Part shown: in pieces, positions 38,834 through 49,484 of the stretch
How the letters are laid out: each line of letters begins with the position of its first letter
Numbering within the stretch: the stretch's first letter is position 1
Assembly: GCA_028554795.2 (NCBI GenBank)
Contig: CM068825.1
Coordinates: 91,322,951-91,386,950, forward strand
DNA length: 64,000 bases
From: Sinohyriopsis cumingii
Lineage: Eukaryota; Mollusca; Bivalvia; Unionida; Unionidae
Reading direction: 5' to 3'
Notes under the pieces: generated by a model
The model's database searches: none
Told to the model about the DNA's origin: nothing
Seen by the model: only the letters and a program-made list of their open reading frames with translations
Program-made: the position numbers and the translations under genes

Positions 38834-39905
38834 TTACATGTTTTCTACTGGAACGTGAATAACTCTCATTCGTCCACCAACACCTTCAAGTGTCATTGCT
38901 TTGTCTGAGAGTATAACAGAAACTGCTCTGTAACCAGCAGCAGGCAGTCGAGCTACACGGGCTCGGAAATGTATATCTACGACAGATTGCCTGAATAAAT
39001 CTAAATGTTGCAACGAAAAGTGATAGATTGGATATAATGTTGTGAAATCCCGCTGAGATATCTGCAAACCAGTGTCAACATTTTGATCTTGCCCCATAAA
39101 TGTCATTAACTGATGATAAGCACGTGCAACATGACTTTGTACAAATTTTAACAACACGTATCCATTTATCCTCAAAGCAACTTCATAAACTCCAAGTGTG
39201 TTAACTACCATTGGATTTCGTTCTTGTGAATCTATTCTAACATTTTCCTGAAGTGCGATGAATATATGTCGTGGTGCAGAAACTCCTTGCAGTGATGATA
39301 TCTGCCACGTGAATAACCCAGCTACATTAATTTGAACGCTCTATGTAGCCACAGTGACGGTTTTGTTAATATTACTTTACCAGCAACAACTGCGTTGGGT
39401 TGCCAGATTGCATCATTGTCTGTGGCTTTTCTTACAATTACGACAGTGTGTTTATATCCGAATATAACTTTTATAACATTTCTACAAAATCCAAAGATAT
39501 GTGATAATGGAATCACCCAAGAAAAGAGTCGTCTTCATTTAACATTGATCTACATGCGAAAAATACTAAGTTGAAATTTTCGTTAATCGACACAACTGTG
39601 CCTTCAACATTTTTTCCGTAAATCATGATATAGCATCGTTAAATAATGCCATGACACCATTATTAACAAAACCAACTCGATTATCACTTCCGTACGCTGT
39701 ATCATCTGCTTTTAAAAGTTTACCTTTTACTTTGATAAACGCTTCAGCAGGTAAGAAATATGTGCTTATATCTTGAACTTGAAGTTCGATTCGACCACAC
39801 TGATTTGGTACACGTGCGTCATGATAATAATACTGATAATCGCATATAGATTCATCTTTAAAAACCGAAGCTCTATATCAAACGCTGGATTGGATACACG
39901 TTTTA
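38834..39905 (-). pseudogene. MCP: Major capsid protein of element C (different lineage)
   Basis: Minus-strand blocks: DNRVGFVNNGVMALFNDA, VIPLSHIFGFCRNV, KHTVVIVRK with DNDAIWQPNAVVAGKV, VNTLGVYEVALRINGYVL, YPIYHFSLQHLD and the C-terminal LEGVGGRMRVIHVPVENM. These match my memory of the hexon-like capsid of Polintons common in cnidarians and other animals, and not the capsid of A and B. Broken, several breaks. Confidence 0.7.
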
Positions 39906-39966
39906 ACATTTTATTATAATTATTATTGTCTAACACGAGGACCACTTCGTGCCATTAAACTTGTTG

Positions 39967-40377
39967 TTATATTTTTTTCTTTTTTTCTTTTTCTTTTGGT
40001 ATAGCTACATGCATAATTTTATTAGTCAATTCTGCAGGAACGACTTCATTAACAGCTAACTCTGCTAGTTTTTTATTATTATTTGCAGCTTGATTTATTA
40101 TTTTACTGATATTTGCAGGCATAATTTCAGTACTGGCAAGAGTAATTGGCTGTGGATTTTGAGGGTTTTGTACTAATTGCGCTAATCTTTCTTTGATAAA
40201 CGAAACTGCTTTATCAGCACGATTGCTAGTAGCACTGATTACCTTATCGCGAATAGCGTCAATAGCTTTCATTCCTAATTGTTTTGCAATCAGTATTGCT
40301 TTTGGAGCTATTCTCTTAAATAAACATTGAACAACATCACCAAGTCCATCTCCGTAAATCGCTTTGTACGTTGGCAA
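39967..40377 (-). CDS. pX-like protein of element C
   Basis: 136 residues starting MPTYKAIYGDGLGDVVQCLF, the same Tyr/Gly-rich opening and helix as the pX-like protein of A and B (YRGVARQRGHGLGDMLKSAF). A helical body with Lys/Arg and a KEKEKKKKI end follow. Located next to the capsid gene in the expected order. The frame is open in a decayed neighbourhood. Confidence 0.65.
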   Translation of the reverse strand: MPTYKAIYGDGLGDVVQCLFKRIAPKAILIAKQLGMKAIDAIRDKVISATSNRADKAVSFIKERLAQLVQNPQNPQPITLASTEIMPANISKIINQAANNNKKLAELAVNEVVPAELTNKIMHVAIPKEKEKKKKI

Positions 40378-41241
40378 TCACGAATTTACTACCATAATTA
40401 TTACAGGTCCACGTTGAGCATTGTATATAATCATTTTTTAAATTAGATGTTGATTAATTAATTGTTTTTAGTCGCTGTAATAAACATCGACAATTTCATT
40501 AATGAGAGAATGATAAATGTTACGATCCATACCATCTGCTGTAAATAATCTTCGACAAATATCAGATATTTCATTAATAATTTCTGGAGAATTATTTCCT
40601 GCACGTTTTCCTCCAATCAGAATTTCTAGCTGGTCAACATCGTCAAGAACACTGTCAGAACAAGCAATAAGGCTGCTTCTAGTTTTTTGACCAAAATATT
40701 TATCATAAGCTTCATCAATTACTTCTTCTGCTGTAGGTTCTCGTTCTTCCTCACTTGTTATTTGGACTGGTTGATCTGATTTTGTTTTTGTTTTTGTTGT
40801 GGTTGTTGTTTTTATTGTGATCGTTGTAAGCTTTCAAGATATTTATTTATCCCATCAATAAATTCAACATATTTTGGATCATCATTTTCAACATTATCAG
40901 TTTCATGGTATACTTTATAAATCCACTTCTACCAGGTTTCACGACTTTCATATTTATTAGCGTACTCAGTTTTCAGAATTACTATTCTATTATCATAACT
41001 GTGCACGGCAAGTGCAGGTAATCTTACCTCTTCAGCATCTGTTATGAAGGAAATATTCATCTCGGAAAATTTAGCATTAGATTTAGTTCTGATTCCTGGT
41101 TGTTTTGTTTCTATTTCTTTTACAACAGCACCTTCAAGTTCTTCTTCACCTTCAAGTTCTTATTGTGGCTGAGGGCCAGATTGTGGTTGAGCAGCAGCTA
41201 CTTCACCTGGAAGATCTTTTAAAATCTTTTTTTTGTTTAGT
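40378..41241 (-). pseudogene. Decayed coding region of element C next to the B insertion
   Basis: Minus-strand coding-like segments, for example SNAKFSEMNISFITDAEEVR, LPALAVHSYDNRIVILKTEY and GINKYLES, then a Gln/Lys-rich stretch and LEILIGGKRAGNNSPEIINE. Probably one or two C genes. The family is not recognised with certainty. Polinton B sits directly upstream on this strand. Confidence 0.45.
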
Positions 41242-41535
41242 AGTAGTGAAGTGGGATACTATACGTACAATGGGAATTAGCATTAAAAACACCCCTGGGT
41301 CAATATACGTACAATGGAAATTTAACATGGCGAAAAATCGTGGGTCAATATACGTACAAGGGGAATTAACATGGCGAAAAATCGTGGGTCAATATACATA
41401 CAAGGGGAATTTAACATGGGGAATAGAGTTTGGACTTGTTTAGGGACAAGGGGATTTTTTTTTAAAAAAGGGGTAGGCAATTGAAAAGTCATTCTCTTTT
41501 CGAGAAATATGGCTGGCCCTGAAAAGGGCCTTTGG
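41242..41535 (+). repeat. Left inverted terminal repeat of B
   Basis: About 294 bp, mirrored at 61458-61797. It contains units of about 43 bp reading GTGGGTCAATATACGTACAA then GGGGAATTAACATGG. It has one unit fewer than the right end. The core of each unit (TATACGTAC) differs from that in A (CTGGCGAC). Confidence 0.95.
41498..41535 (-). terminator. Histone-type mRNA 3' stem-loop
   Basis: Minus strand CCAAAGGCCC, TTTC, AGGGCC (41515-41530), then AGCCA instead of ACCCA, then TCTCGAAAAGAGA. It lies 24 nt after the gene ending at 41555 and inside the terminal repeat. Confidence 0.88.
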
Positions 41536-41554
41536 GTTTATGTTAATGTTTCCA

Positions 41555-41788
41555 TTAACATAAAGGGCACCACATTGGTCTTCTTCTTGTCCTTAGGCTG
41601 CGTCTCACTGTTGGCCCGTAAATCAGCACTCTTTTGAGGCATCCTTGTCTTTCGACGTAGATCCTACGTATCCACAGACTAGTGTTTGTCCTGTGGACAA
41701 CTGTCCACTTGGATCGGACATACATGAGCATGTCCGTCCTGAACATCATGGAAGACACAAGCGTAGAAGATTGCACATCGGTCCACAT
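41555..41788 (-). CDS. Small Arg-rich accessory protein, unrecognised (B)
   Basis: 77 residues, counterpart of 27979-28209 in A. Shared core: SSMMFRTDMLMYVRSKWTVV and SLWIRR-YVERQGCLKR, with an Arg-rich end. Differences from A are mostly silent in this frame, so the protein was under selection. Divergent from the Gln-rich gene, with a TATA box TTATTTATAG (41832-41841, reading on the minus strand as CTATAAATAA) about 45 nt upstream. It ends in a histone-type stem-loop. Function unknown. Confidence 0.7.
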   Translation of the reverse strand: MWTDVQSSTLVSSMMFRTDMLMYVRSKWTVVHRTNTSLWIRRIYVERQGCLKRVLIYGPTVRRSLRTRRRPMWCPLC

Positions 41789-42007
41789 CTTGAAGCGACG
41801 AGAACAGGTAAATCAATGCAGTGAACTGCGCTTATTTATAGGTAGAGGTAGGATTGAAACGGATTGAGTTCATTCACCAATCCGAACACGCGTTACAAAA
41901 TTCAGTCAGCCCACATCCAATCCGAAGAGAGCAGTCTGTGACGTCACGTAGTCTATATAGATTCGCTAGCGCTTGTGTGCAGTCAATCTATGCGACAGTG
42001 ATTCAAC
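41789..42007. promoter_or_regulatory. Divergent histone-like promoter (B)
   Basis: CCAAT boxes at 41877-41881 and 41917-41921, CRE TGACGTCA at 41939-41946, TATA TCTATATAG at 41952-41960 for the plus gene and CTATAAATAA (minus, 41832-41841) for the other. The E-box seen in A is not kept here. Conservation of the other elements in two diverged copies argues that they are functional. Confidence 0.8.
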
Positions 42008-42589
42008 ATGACGGAAACTCAGAGAACGATCCATTGGGGTGCACCAACAGGGGAGACCGCCCAAGGGAACCCGGACTTACTTTCAGAAGAGGTGAATTGG
42101 GATTTTGTGGATTTTCTTACCTCGCAAGAATTTGTTCCGGAACCTTCGTTACCTTCTTCATTACCGCAAGTGGAGAATTTTAGACAGAGACAGAAAGAAG
42201 AATTGGAGAAATTTATACAACGACAAAAGGAAGCGGAACAAGCTTTTCTCCTACAGCAACAGCAGCAAGAAGAAGAGGTAAGAAAAAAACAGCAGCAACA
42301 ACAGCAAGAAGAAGTAGCAGCAAAGAAACAAGAGGGTGAAAATCAAACGGTCACGGTACTGTTGGACATTTTAGCGGAGTTAAGAAGTCTGAAACAAATG
42401 TATCAGACTTCTTTATTACGACCGAAGAGAATACGACCTTCCCGAGCTAAACACGTCAACCCTGTGACTAAGCCTACCGTACCACCCTTAGTGATTTCAA
42501 CCCAATCATCATCATCATCAACATTACGCAGTCCAGAAGTAGGCCTTGGCCGTGGCAAAGGCTTAAGGCAGTTAAAGTTGATTGCTTAA
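42008..42589 (+). CDS. Gln/Glu-rich coiled-coil protein (B)
   Basis: 193 residues, nearly identical to 27184-27759 in A apart from short Ser and Gln run lengths. Order: acidic N-terminus (LLSEEVNWDFVDFLTS), long Gln/Glu coiled coil (about 65-115), leucine-rich helix (TVLLDILAELRSLKQMY), then a basic Ser/Pro/Gly-rich end (GLGRGKGLRQLKLIA). Possibly a regulator acting in the nucleus, which is inference. Its mRNA should end at the stem-loop 26 nt downstream. Confidence 0.75.
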   Translation: MTETQRTIHWGAPTGETAQGNPDLLSEEVNWDFVDFLTSQEFVPEPSLPSSLPQVENFRQRQKEELEKFIQRQKEAEQAFLLQQQQQEEEVRKKQQQQQQEEVAAKKQEGENQTVTVLLDILAELRSLKQMYQTSLLRPKRIRPSRAKHVNPVTKPTVPPLVISTQSSSSSTLRSPEVGLGRGKGLRQLKLIA

Positions 42590-42609
42590 ACTCACCCCTA
42601 CACCAAAAT

Positions 42610-42655
42610 AAAAAGGCCCTTTTCAGGGCCACCCACATTTCTCGAAAAGAGATAG
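42610..42655 (+). terminator. Histone-type mRNA 3' stem-loop
   Basis: AAAAGGCCC, TTTTC loop side, AGGGCC (42615-42630), ACCCA at 42631-42635, then TCTCGAAAAGAGA. Perfect 6-bp stem. Confidence 0.92.
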
Positions 42656-42881
42656 CCCTTCAATTTTGCCAATAACTCAAAAAAATAACCCACCCATTTT
42701 ACCCTTATAGTACGTGTCTGTGTATGAGTGCGTGAGTGTAGCTTCTTATTTTAAAATCAAAACTCAAAGACACTTACCTTGTATCATTAATTTATTCTTT
42801 TATCCATTTTTTACAATCCAATTCACAATTCACAACAGAACACTTTAATTAAAAGTTCATTGACTTCTTCTGTCTCCTTGT
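42656..42881. other. Spacer between convergent genes (B)
   Basis: AT-rich, with a minus-strand ATTAAA-like signal at about 42846-42852 that could polyadenylate the zinc-knuckle transcript. It matches the spacer at 26881-27115 in A. Confidence 0.5.
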
Positions 42882-43376
42882 TTAGTCTCTCTGTTTTTTG
42901 AATTTTTTCACCGTCACACTCTTTTCCTCTTCTTCTTCCTCCTCGCTTTCTTCCCTTCTTCTTTTCATCTCCTGTTTCTTTTTCTTCACCTGTCTTCTTT
43001 CTTCCTCAGAAGAATCCCTCTCTTCCTCTGAAGAATCCCTCTCTTCCTCTGAAGAATCTCTCTCTTCTTCTGAAGAATTCCTCTTTTCTTCTGATTCCTC
43101 TTGTTTCTTTTTTGGGCAATCTGGAGACCAATGTCCTTTTTCTTTACAATAATAACAGGTATCTTTACTTTTGTCTTTTTTAGCCCCTGTTTTTTTTCTT
43201 TTTTGACGGTCTGGACACTCTGAAGACCAATGCCCTTTCTTCTGACAGATATAGCAAGTATCTTGACTTTTATCTCTAAAGGAAGGAGAGTAGTCCGTCG
43301 GCTGGTCTGAAGAGAATTTTCTGATGACCCCTCGCAAAGCTCTGACGAAACGTTCGATTTGGTTAGTCTCTTCCAT
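42882..43376 (-). CDS. Double CCHC zinc-knuckle protein with SSEEERD repeats (B)
   Basis: 164 residues from the ATG at 43376; an upstream ATG at 43424 lies too near the TATA box (about 43432-43440) to be in the mRNA. Zinc knuckles at 41-54 (CYICQKKGHWSSEC) and 74-87 (CYYCKEKGHWSPDC), then four SSEEERD-type repeats (about 101-128), then Lys/Arg and Glu runs. Knuckles bind single-stranded nucleic acid. The acidic Ser-rich repeats look like casein kinase 2 targets. The gene diverges from PolB, which suggests an early role in replication or RNA handling. Such a gene is not part of the usual Polinton core. Confidence 0.8.
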   Translation of the reverse strand: MEETNQIERFVRALRGVIRKFSSDQPTDYSPSFRDKSQDTCYICQKKGHWSSECPDRQKRKKTGAKKDKSKDTCYYCKEKGHWSPDCPKKKQEESEEKRNSSEEERDSSEEERDSSEEERDSSEEERRQVKKKKQEMKRRREESEEEEEEEKSVTVKKFKKQRD

Positions 43377-43510
43377 CGTTGTGCTCGGTTTGAGAGTGAA
43401 ATGAATAGTGAAAGGACAAGACACACACCCTTTTATATACGCTGGTCTGCCATGACTATAAATTAGTCTATGGTGTTTAAACTTGAGTCATTTGACGTTT
43501 TGCACTCAAG
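43377..43510. promoter_or_regulatory. Divergent promoter, zinc-knuckle gene and PolB (B)
   Basis: Minus-strand TATATAAAAG at about 43431-43440 for the zinc-knuckle gene. For PolB, ATAAATTAG near 43458 lies about 50 nt before the ATG at 43511. Confidence 0.6.
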
Positions 43511-46500
43511 ATGAAACGATCCTATTCATTTGAGAAGAAAGAAGAAGAAAGTAAGAGACAGAAACGTGATCTATCGCCTCGTACCAGAGCTGAAATCTTG
43601 GCACAAATTCATGCCAGTGATTTTGAAGAGGACATGAGTGAATCAGAATTTGAAACCTCTAAACCAAGATCGACACCCTTAGTCAACCCTGAAAAATACT
43701 ATTCCATTCGAGAGACGGAAAAGCGCTCCTCTAGAAAATTTAGAACCACGGCTTACAAATACACAGTGAAGTTTAAAGATTTCAAGGCTGAAGTGCCGTT
43801 AGAGAAAGCAGAAGTGTTTATCACTGGGGTGTGGGATTCTCTGCTCACTGCACTCAAGCGACAATGTCAACCCAAAGAAGACGATCGCTTGAGACTTTCC
43901 ATACAACACGACGGTTTGAAATCCCCTGTTTGGATCGAGTTTAGCACCACTGCAGAATTGACCGCTTCCAAAGTCATGGACAAGATTCAACACGTGCAAC
44001 AATCTAATGACCAGTTTGACATCACCGATGGAAAAGCCACATTGGACATGACCCACGTCTCTCCTCCTCAAGGGACCGGACGGAAAAAGATGTTATTGGT
44101 GAACGAGCTTCGCAGCATTAAGCGTAGCCTTGTCCAAATTCACAATCCTCATGACCAGATGTGTTTAGCCCGTGCCATCGTGGTGGGACGAACCTATGCC
44201 AACAAGAACGACACGGTAGAATGGAAAAGAACCTGGAACACTATTCAACGTTCCTATCGAGCCAAACAACGAAACGATGCAGAACTCCTGTTGCAACAAG
44301 CTGGCCTGTCCAAAGACACACCCTGTGGCATTCCTGAGATGCAAAAATTGCAAGATGTCCTAGCTCCACGATACACCTTGAAAGTGCACCCTCAAGAAAT
44401 GCGCGGGTCTTTGTTGTTTCGAGGCCAAGATTTTAAGGACGGAAAATACATTCATGTTTATTATCACGATGACCATTTCGATACCATTACCACCATCACC
44501 GGATTCCTGGGATACGGTTATTATTGTGAGAAATGTGATTATGGTTATAACAATCGAGAGCAACACAAGCATTGTGGAATGAAATGTCCAGGATGTTTGG
44601 CCTCTCCACCCTGTCTGAGCGAAGAACCAGTGCCTTGTTCAACTTGTCTGCGCACGTTTGTTAGCCCTACCTGTTACCAACAACATTTGAAAACACAAGG
44701 TTCACAGCAGAAATGTGCTTGTCAACTCCTGAAATTGTGCCCTACCTGTGGACAAGGCATACTTACTAATAATGCCAAGGCACACGTATGTCGAGGAAAG
44801 AAAAAATGTCACATTTGTCACCACATCGTGGACTTGGAACACCAATGCTACGTGCAAAAATACCAACCCCCACCAGAGAAAGAGGACGGTCACAAGAAGA
44901 AAGGCAATTTCATCTTTTTCGATTTCGAATGCATGCAAGAGACCGGCATTCACATCCCTAATTTCTGCGTGGCTCATCGAGCGTGCGAGAAGTGCATTCA
45001 AGAACCTATCTTTAGTCATTGCCTTCACTGCAGCAAGATTCCTGGAGGGCGTGAAAAAATCTTTCGGGGACCGAACACGCTAGCCGATTTCGCTCGATGG
45101 GTCTTAGACCCCATCGACAAGACGTGGAGCCAAGAGGACATCGAACGTTACGGAGATTGTCATCGTCATGCCACGGTGATGGCTCACAATTTCTCCGGAT
45201 ACGATGGAGAGTTTCTTCTCAGATACTATACGGAACATGGCACCGAACGTCCTAAAGTGACTTTGAACGGAGCCAAAATCATTTTCATGCAAGTGGGACA
45301 AGTGCAGTTTAAAGATTCGATGAGTTACTTGGCCATGCCTTTGAGTCGAATGTCTAAAACGTTTGGAATGACAGAAATGGCTAAAGGGTACTTTCCACAC
45401 TTTTTCAATACGGAAGCCAATCAACATGCCGTTCTACCCCATTTACCTGAGGCTCACTATTACGACCCCGACAACATGCGTACTGAACAACGAGAAGCTT
45501 TCTACGCTTGGTACCAGGCTCACGCCTCGGACCCTTTTGACTTTCAGGAAGAAATGCTAAAGTATTGTCGTTCCGACGTGGACATTTTACGGCGTTGCTG
45601 TGGAAAATTTCGAGAACTGTTCATGGAACACGGAGGGGTCGATCCTTTGAAAGAAGCTTGCACCATTGCCAAAGCGTGCTCCTTAGTGTATCGACAACGA
45701 TTCATGCCTGAAAAGACTGTGACTGTCATCAGTCCTCAAACGACCCACTATGTCAAGCGTCAATACTCGGTCAAAGCCCTACGTTGGTTACATTACTTGT
45801 GCGACAAGGAAGACAAGTGGATTCAGCATGCCCGCAACGGAGGGGGTGAAAAGACCATCGGAACGTATTCGGTTGATGGCTGCGACTTAGAAAACCCCAA
45901 GATCGTTTACGAGTTTAACGGTTGCTTATTTCACGGATGTCCCGTCTGTTACCCTGACCGTGGCACTAAAAATCAGTTTTTACAACGAACCATGGAAGAC
46001 TTGTACCAGGACACTTGTCAGAGACGCCTAAAGTTAGAACAGCAAGGATACCAAGTGGTGGAAATGTGGGAACACGAGTACGATCACCGAATGAAAACCG
46101 ATCCCGAGTTTAAACGCCTCGTGGAAAGTTACCAGTTCATGGACCCGTTGAACCCGAGGGATAGTTTGTACGGAGGAAGGACCAATGCCACCTGTTTGCT
46201 GTACCAAGCCGACGAAGAGAAAGGAGAAGAAATCAAATACTTGGACGTGTGTTCGCTGTATCCCTACGTGTGCAAATATTGTCGCTTTCCTGTAGGGCAC
46301 CTGCAATTGTTAACGGAACACATCGACCTGAAAAACATTCGACAATACGAAGGCTTGATCAAGTGTAAAGTTTTGCCTCCCACGAACCTATACCATCCCG
46401 TCTTACCTCACCATTGTCAAGCAAACTGATGTTTCCCTTGTGCCGTACTTGTGCCGAAACGTGGAACCAAGACCAGCCTTGTCAGCACACCCAGGAAGAA

Positions 46501-47484
46501 CGTGCCTTGACGGGAACCTGGGTCAGCGTAGAATTGTTCAAAGCTCTGGACATGGGATACCAACTGTTAGAAGTGTACGAAATTTGCCACTTTCCTAAGA
46601 CACAACAATACCACAAAGGTGATCCCAGTCAGAAAGGCATTTTCGCCGACTACGTGGATGCCTTTTTGAAACTGAAACAAGAAGCCAGCGGCTATCCTTC
46701 CTGGTGTCACACTCCCGAAGACCAAATACAATTCAAAGAGAAATACTATGAACAAGAAGGCATCTCTTTAGACCACATCGAAAAAAACGAAGGCAGGCGA
46801 TCGTTTGCCAAAGTGATGTTAAATTGCTTGTGGGGTAAAATGGCACAACGACCGTGTTTACCCAAGACGGAATATTTGACAGAACCTTCCCGCTACTTCC
46901 AGATGATTCACGACAAAACCAAATACATGAAATACGTGGACGTCGTTGGAGAGAATTTGATCTTGGTCAATTACGAAGAAGATTTGGACTTTGTACAAGA
47001 CGACCCTTTTGGAAATGTTATCATTGTGGCTTACGTGACAGCTCATGCTCGCTTAAAATTGTACGAAGCTTTAGAACTGTTAGGGGAACGCGTCCCGTAC
47101 TTTGACACGGACAGTTGCATTTACATCCATCACCCGAGTCAACAGCACCCTAACATCGAAGGAGACCGTTTAGGAGCCTGGACAGACGAGCATCCCGACG
47201 ACAAGATTCTAAGTTTCGTCAGTGGTGGTCCCAAAAGTTACGGCTACGAATACCGGGACAAACAAGGAGAAGTGCACACGACGTGCAAAGTGAAAGGACT
47301 GACTCTGAATTATCGTACCAGTCGAGTGGTCAATTTTGGGGTATTGAAAGAAGCCTTGCAATCGGGAGAGGATGGAAACTTTAAAGTGACCACCTATCAA
47401 CCGAACAAGATTGTACGTTTACCCACTCATCACATCGTCAGTCGGCCCTTGGAAAAAGTCTATCAAATCGTGTACCAGAAGTGA
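43511..47484 (+). pseudogene. PolB: Protein-primed DNA polymerase B (B)
   Basis: The N-terminal region (1-300) has a conserved LARAIVVGRTYANKND segment. A Cys/His zinc region lies at about 339-430. Exonuclease motifs: FFDFEC (about 469), AHNFSGYDGEF (about 558) and YCRSDVDIL (about 685). The endonuclease-like YEFNGCLFHGCPVC is at about 800 and polymerase motif A DVCSLYP at about 912. The downstream frame carries LNCLWGK and [10 protein letters not shown]. Protein-primed replication of the linear genome is the known role. Broken, about one break; better preserved than in A. Confidence 0.93.
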
Positions 47485-47571
47485 GTTCGACTTCCCAATC
47501 ATTTCACCTTACCGTGTGGACACGTTGGTATAAAACATTGGTTGTAAGAGGATAGTTACCCCACCAGAAAG

Positions 47572-48030
47572 ATGACTTCACCACAGCAAGAATCGAGTGA
47601 GAAACCCGATGAGAACTCCAAGTTCAAACCCTACCATTTTCCAGTCTTCTTACCTGACTATTGTGATTGTGCCCGTCGATTGGACACGTTTCAGAAATGG
47701 CCTACGGATAGGGAAGGATTACCTTCTTCGCATGTTTTAGCTAGAACAGGATTTGTCTACTTGGGACCTGAGTTAGGATTGGGATACGAGGTACAGTGTT
47801 TCGCTTGCGGACTGAAGTTACGAATGGATCTATGTATCTATAAAGATTCAGCTATTCTGGAACATACTCGATGGTCTCCGCACTGCCCTTACCTTTCTAT
47901 GGCCTTTCCACCCATCACACTACGGTACAATGTTGACGGTACCTTAGAGACGGTACCTTCCAGAACAGGACATAAAAAACGTAAAAAAGGAAAGATGTAC
48001 AAGCTGGAGACTGCATTGCGACTAGCATAA
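47572..48030 (+). CDS. BIR-domain protein 1 (present only in B)
   Basis: 152 residues. BIR pattern at about 35-107: RRLDTFQKWP, LARTGFVYLGP, VQCFACG, then LEHTRWSPHC, with ligands Cys76, Cys79, His98 and Cys105. After the BIR comes a short basic end (GHKKRKKGKMYKLE). No RING. The corresponding interval in A (22191-22303) is only about 110 bp, so A lacks this gene. Like the next gene it may block host cell death; inferred from the family. Confidence 0.85.
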   Translation: MTSPQQESSEKPDENSKFKPYHFPVFLPDYCDCARRLDTFQKWPTDREGLPSSHVLARTGFVYLGPELGLGYEVQCFACGLKLRMDLCIYKDSAILEHTRWSPHCPYLSMAFPPITLRYNVDGTLETVPSRTGHKKRKKGKMYKLETALRLA

Positions 48031-48088
48031 AAAGGGGCTATGGTCAAGATCGATAGTTCGTTGTGACTACCAAGACCGAGCGAACTAG

Positions 48089-48721
48089 ATGAATACTTTC
48101 AGAGAAACACAGAACAAGTTGTTTAGAAAGGCACAATTCAAGTGTGAGGCTTCGGAAGTGGAATGCGATTGTGAGCCTTGCGATGGGTACGATGCTGTAC
48201 GCTGTGACCTTAGCGATGCCGTAAAGCATCATGGGAACTTTAGTGTCACTACCCCTATCATGGAAAGGGATGCTGTGCGTGTCAAACCTGTGGGATGCGA
48301 AAGTGATGCCGCTCGTCCTCTTGGACACTTTACTGGGTTTAAAGGGGAATGTTCACCTTCACGTCTACCCCCCTACGGATGTCATCCAGCCCTGAGCAAA
48401 CTCCTGCCCATGTCACTCAACCCTCATCGAAACGAACCTATGAAAGACGAATATTCGTTCCCTGTGCGTTTGTCGGAATACTGCGACTTTGAAAATCGTC
48501 TTCAATCGTTCGAAGGAAAATGGCCTAAGTATCTGGGAGGACCGACCCCCGAAGAATTAACCAGAGCCGGATTTTTCTACTTGGGCGAAGGAGATAAAGT
48601 CAAGTGCTTCAGTTGCGGTGTGTCACTTCACCACTGGGAACCGCAAGATTCGGCCTACGTTGAACATGCTCGATGGTCACCGAATTGTCATTACTTACCC
48701 TTAGTGGGACCGAGACATTGA
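48089..48721 (+). CDS. BIR-domain protein 2 (B)
   Basis: 210 residues, homologue of 21447-22190 in A, with a somewhat shorter Cys-rich N-terminus (CDCEPCDGYDAVRCDLSDAV). The BIR domain is near the C-terminus: FPVRLSEYCDFENRLQSFEG, ELTRAGFFYLGEGDKVKCF, SCGVSLHHWEPQDSAYVEH and SPNCHYLP. The middle contains GGECSPSRLPPYG-like residues encoded by a sequence almost identical to the accessory promoter box. Likely an inhibitor of apoptosis-type factor. Confidence 0.85.
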   Translation: MNTFRETQNKLFRKAQFKCEASEVECDCEPCDGYDAVRCDLSDAVKHHGNFSVTTPIMERDAVRVKPVGCESDAARPLGHFTGFKGECSPSRLPPYGCHPALSKLLPMSLNPHRNEPMKDEYSFPVRLSEYCDFENRLQSFEGKWPKYLGGPTPEELTRAGFFYLGEGDKVKCFSCGVSLHHWEPQDSAYVEHARWSPNCHYLPLVGPRH

Positions 48722-48743
48722 AGTAACTTACCATAATCTGTTC

Positions 48744-49199
48744 ATGGATACTTTACAAGAGAACATTCGTGCTTTGCCTGTGGAGTTGAGAGAACGCATT
48801 TACCGAGAGCTGGTCAAAATACAAGTGAAACGTAAAGAACAATTGCATCCGTTACGTCACCGGTGTTTGAACCACTGGTACCTGAAGGCTATACAATGAT
48901 TGATTCAATTGAAAGTGTTCCATCGGACAGAGATTGATGAACGATCCTCTAGTTTTAAGAAGGATTGGTTTGTTATGGACGATTCTACCTACATCATTGT
49001 AAACTTACTGCATCGAATTCCAGAGGAAGAGTTAACGAATTACCAACATCTTGAACACAATGTCAGCTTAGGGAAAGAGGAAACTTCTGAACGAATTGTA
49101 ATGTGCAAATTAGTAACTAAAGGATTTAAATTCGACACTGAAGTAAAACCATGTTTGTGCAAACAGTACATTTCTTGTGTCAGACCAAAGAGGATTTAG
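48744..49199 (+). pseudogene. F-box-like paralogue 1 (B)
   Basis: Starts MDTLQENIRALPVELRERIY with the F-box-like LPxELxxxI core, then HPLRHRCLNHWYLKAI and an EEELTNYQHLEHNVSL segment. Counterpart of 20966-21424. Broken in B, about one break, whereas the A copy is open. Confidence 0.65.
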
Positions 49200-49211
49200 T
49201 ATGACCTATTC

Positions 49212-49484
49212 ATGGATACTTTGCTAGAGAACATTCGTGCTTTGCCTGTGGAGTTGAGAGAACGCATTTACCGAGAACTGATCAAAATACAAGTGAAACG
49301 CAAACTCAAAGTGATTCATCCGTTTTTAAATTATGCTCTGTTCCAAAGTACAAGAAGACTGATTATGAGTGGATATTACATTAGGTACAAAGTTAAACGA
49401 GGCTATTGGCCACCACCCAACGATTCCAAAAACAGTGTATATACTTATGGATACTTTACAAGAGAACATTTTGGGCTTGCCTGA
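49212..49484 (+). CDS. F-box-like paralogue 2 (B, short)
   Basis: 90 residues: F-box-like start (ENIRALPVELRERIYRELIK), then HPFLNYALFQSTRRLIMSGY and a Lys/Pro-rich end. Nearly identical to 20681-20953 in A, differing at about ten residues. The end overlaps the start of paralogue 3 in another frame. Possibly an adaptor to host SCF ligase; this is inference from the short motif. Confidence 0.65.
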   Translation: MDTLLENIRALPVELRERIYRELIKIQVKRKLKVIHPFLNYALFQSTRRLIMSGYYIRYKVKRGYWPPPNDSKNSVYTYGYFTREHFGLA

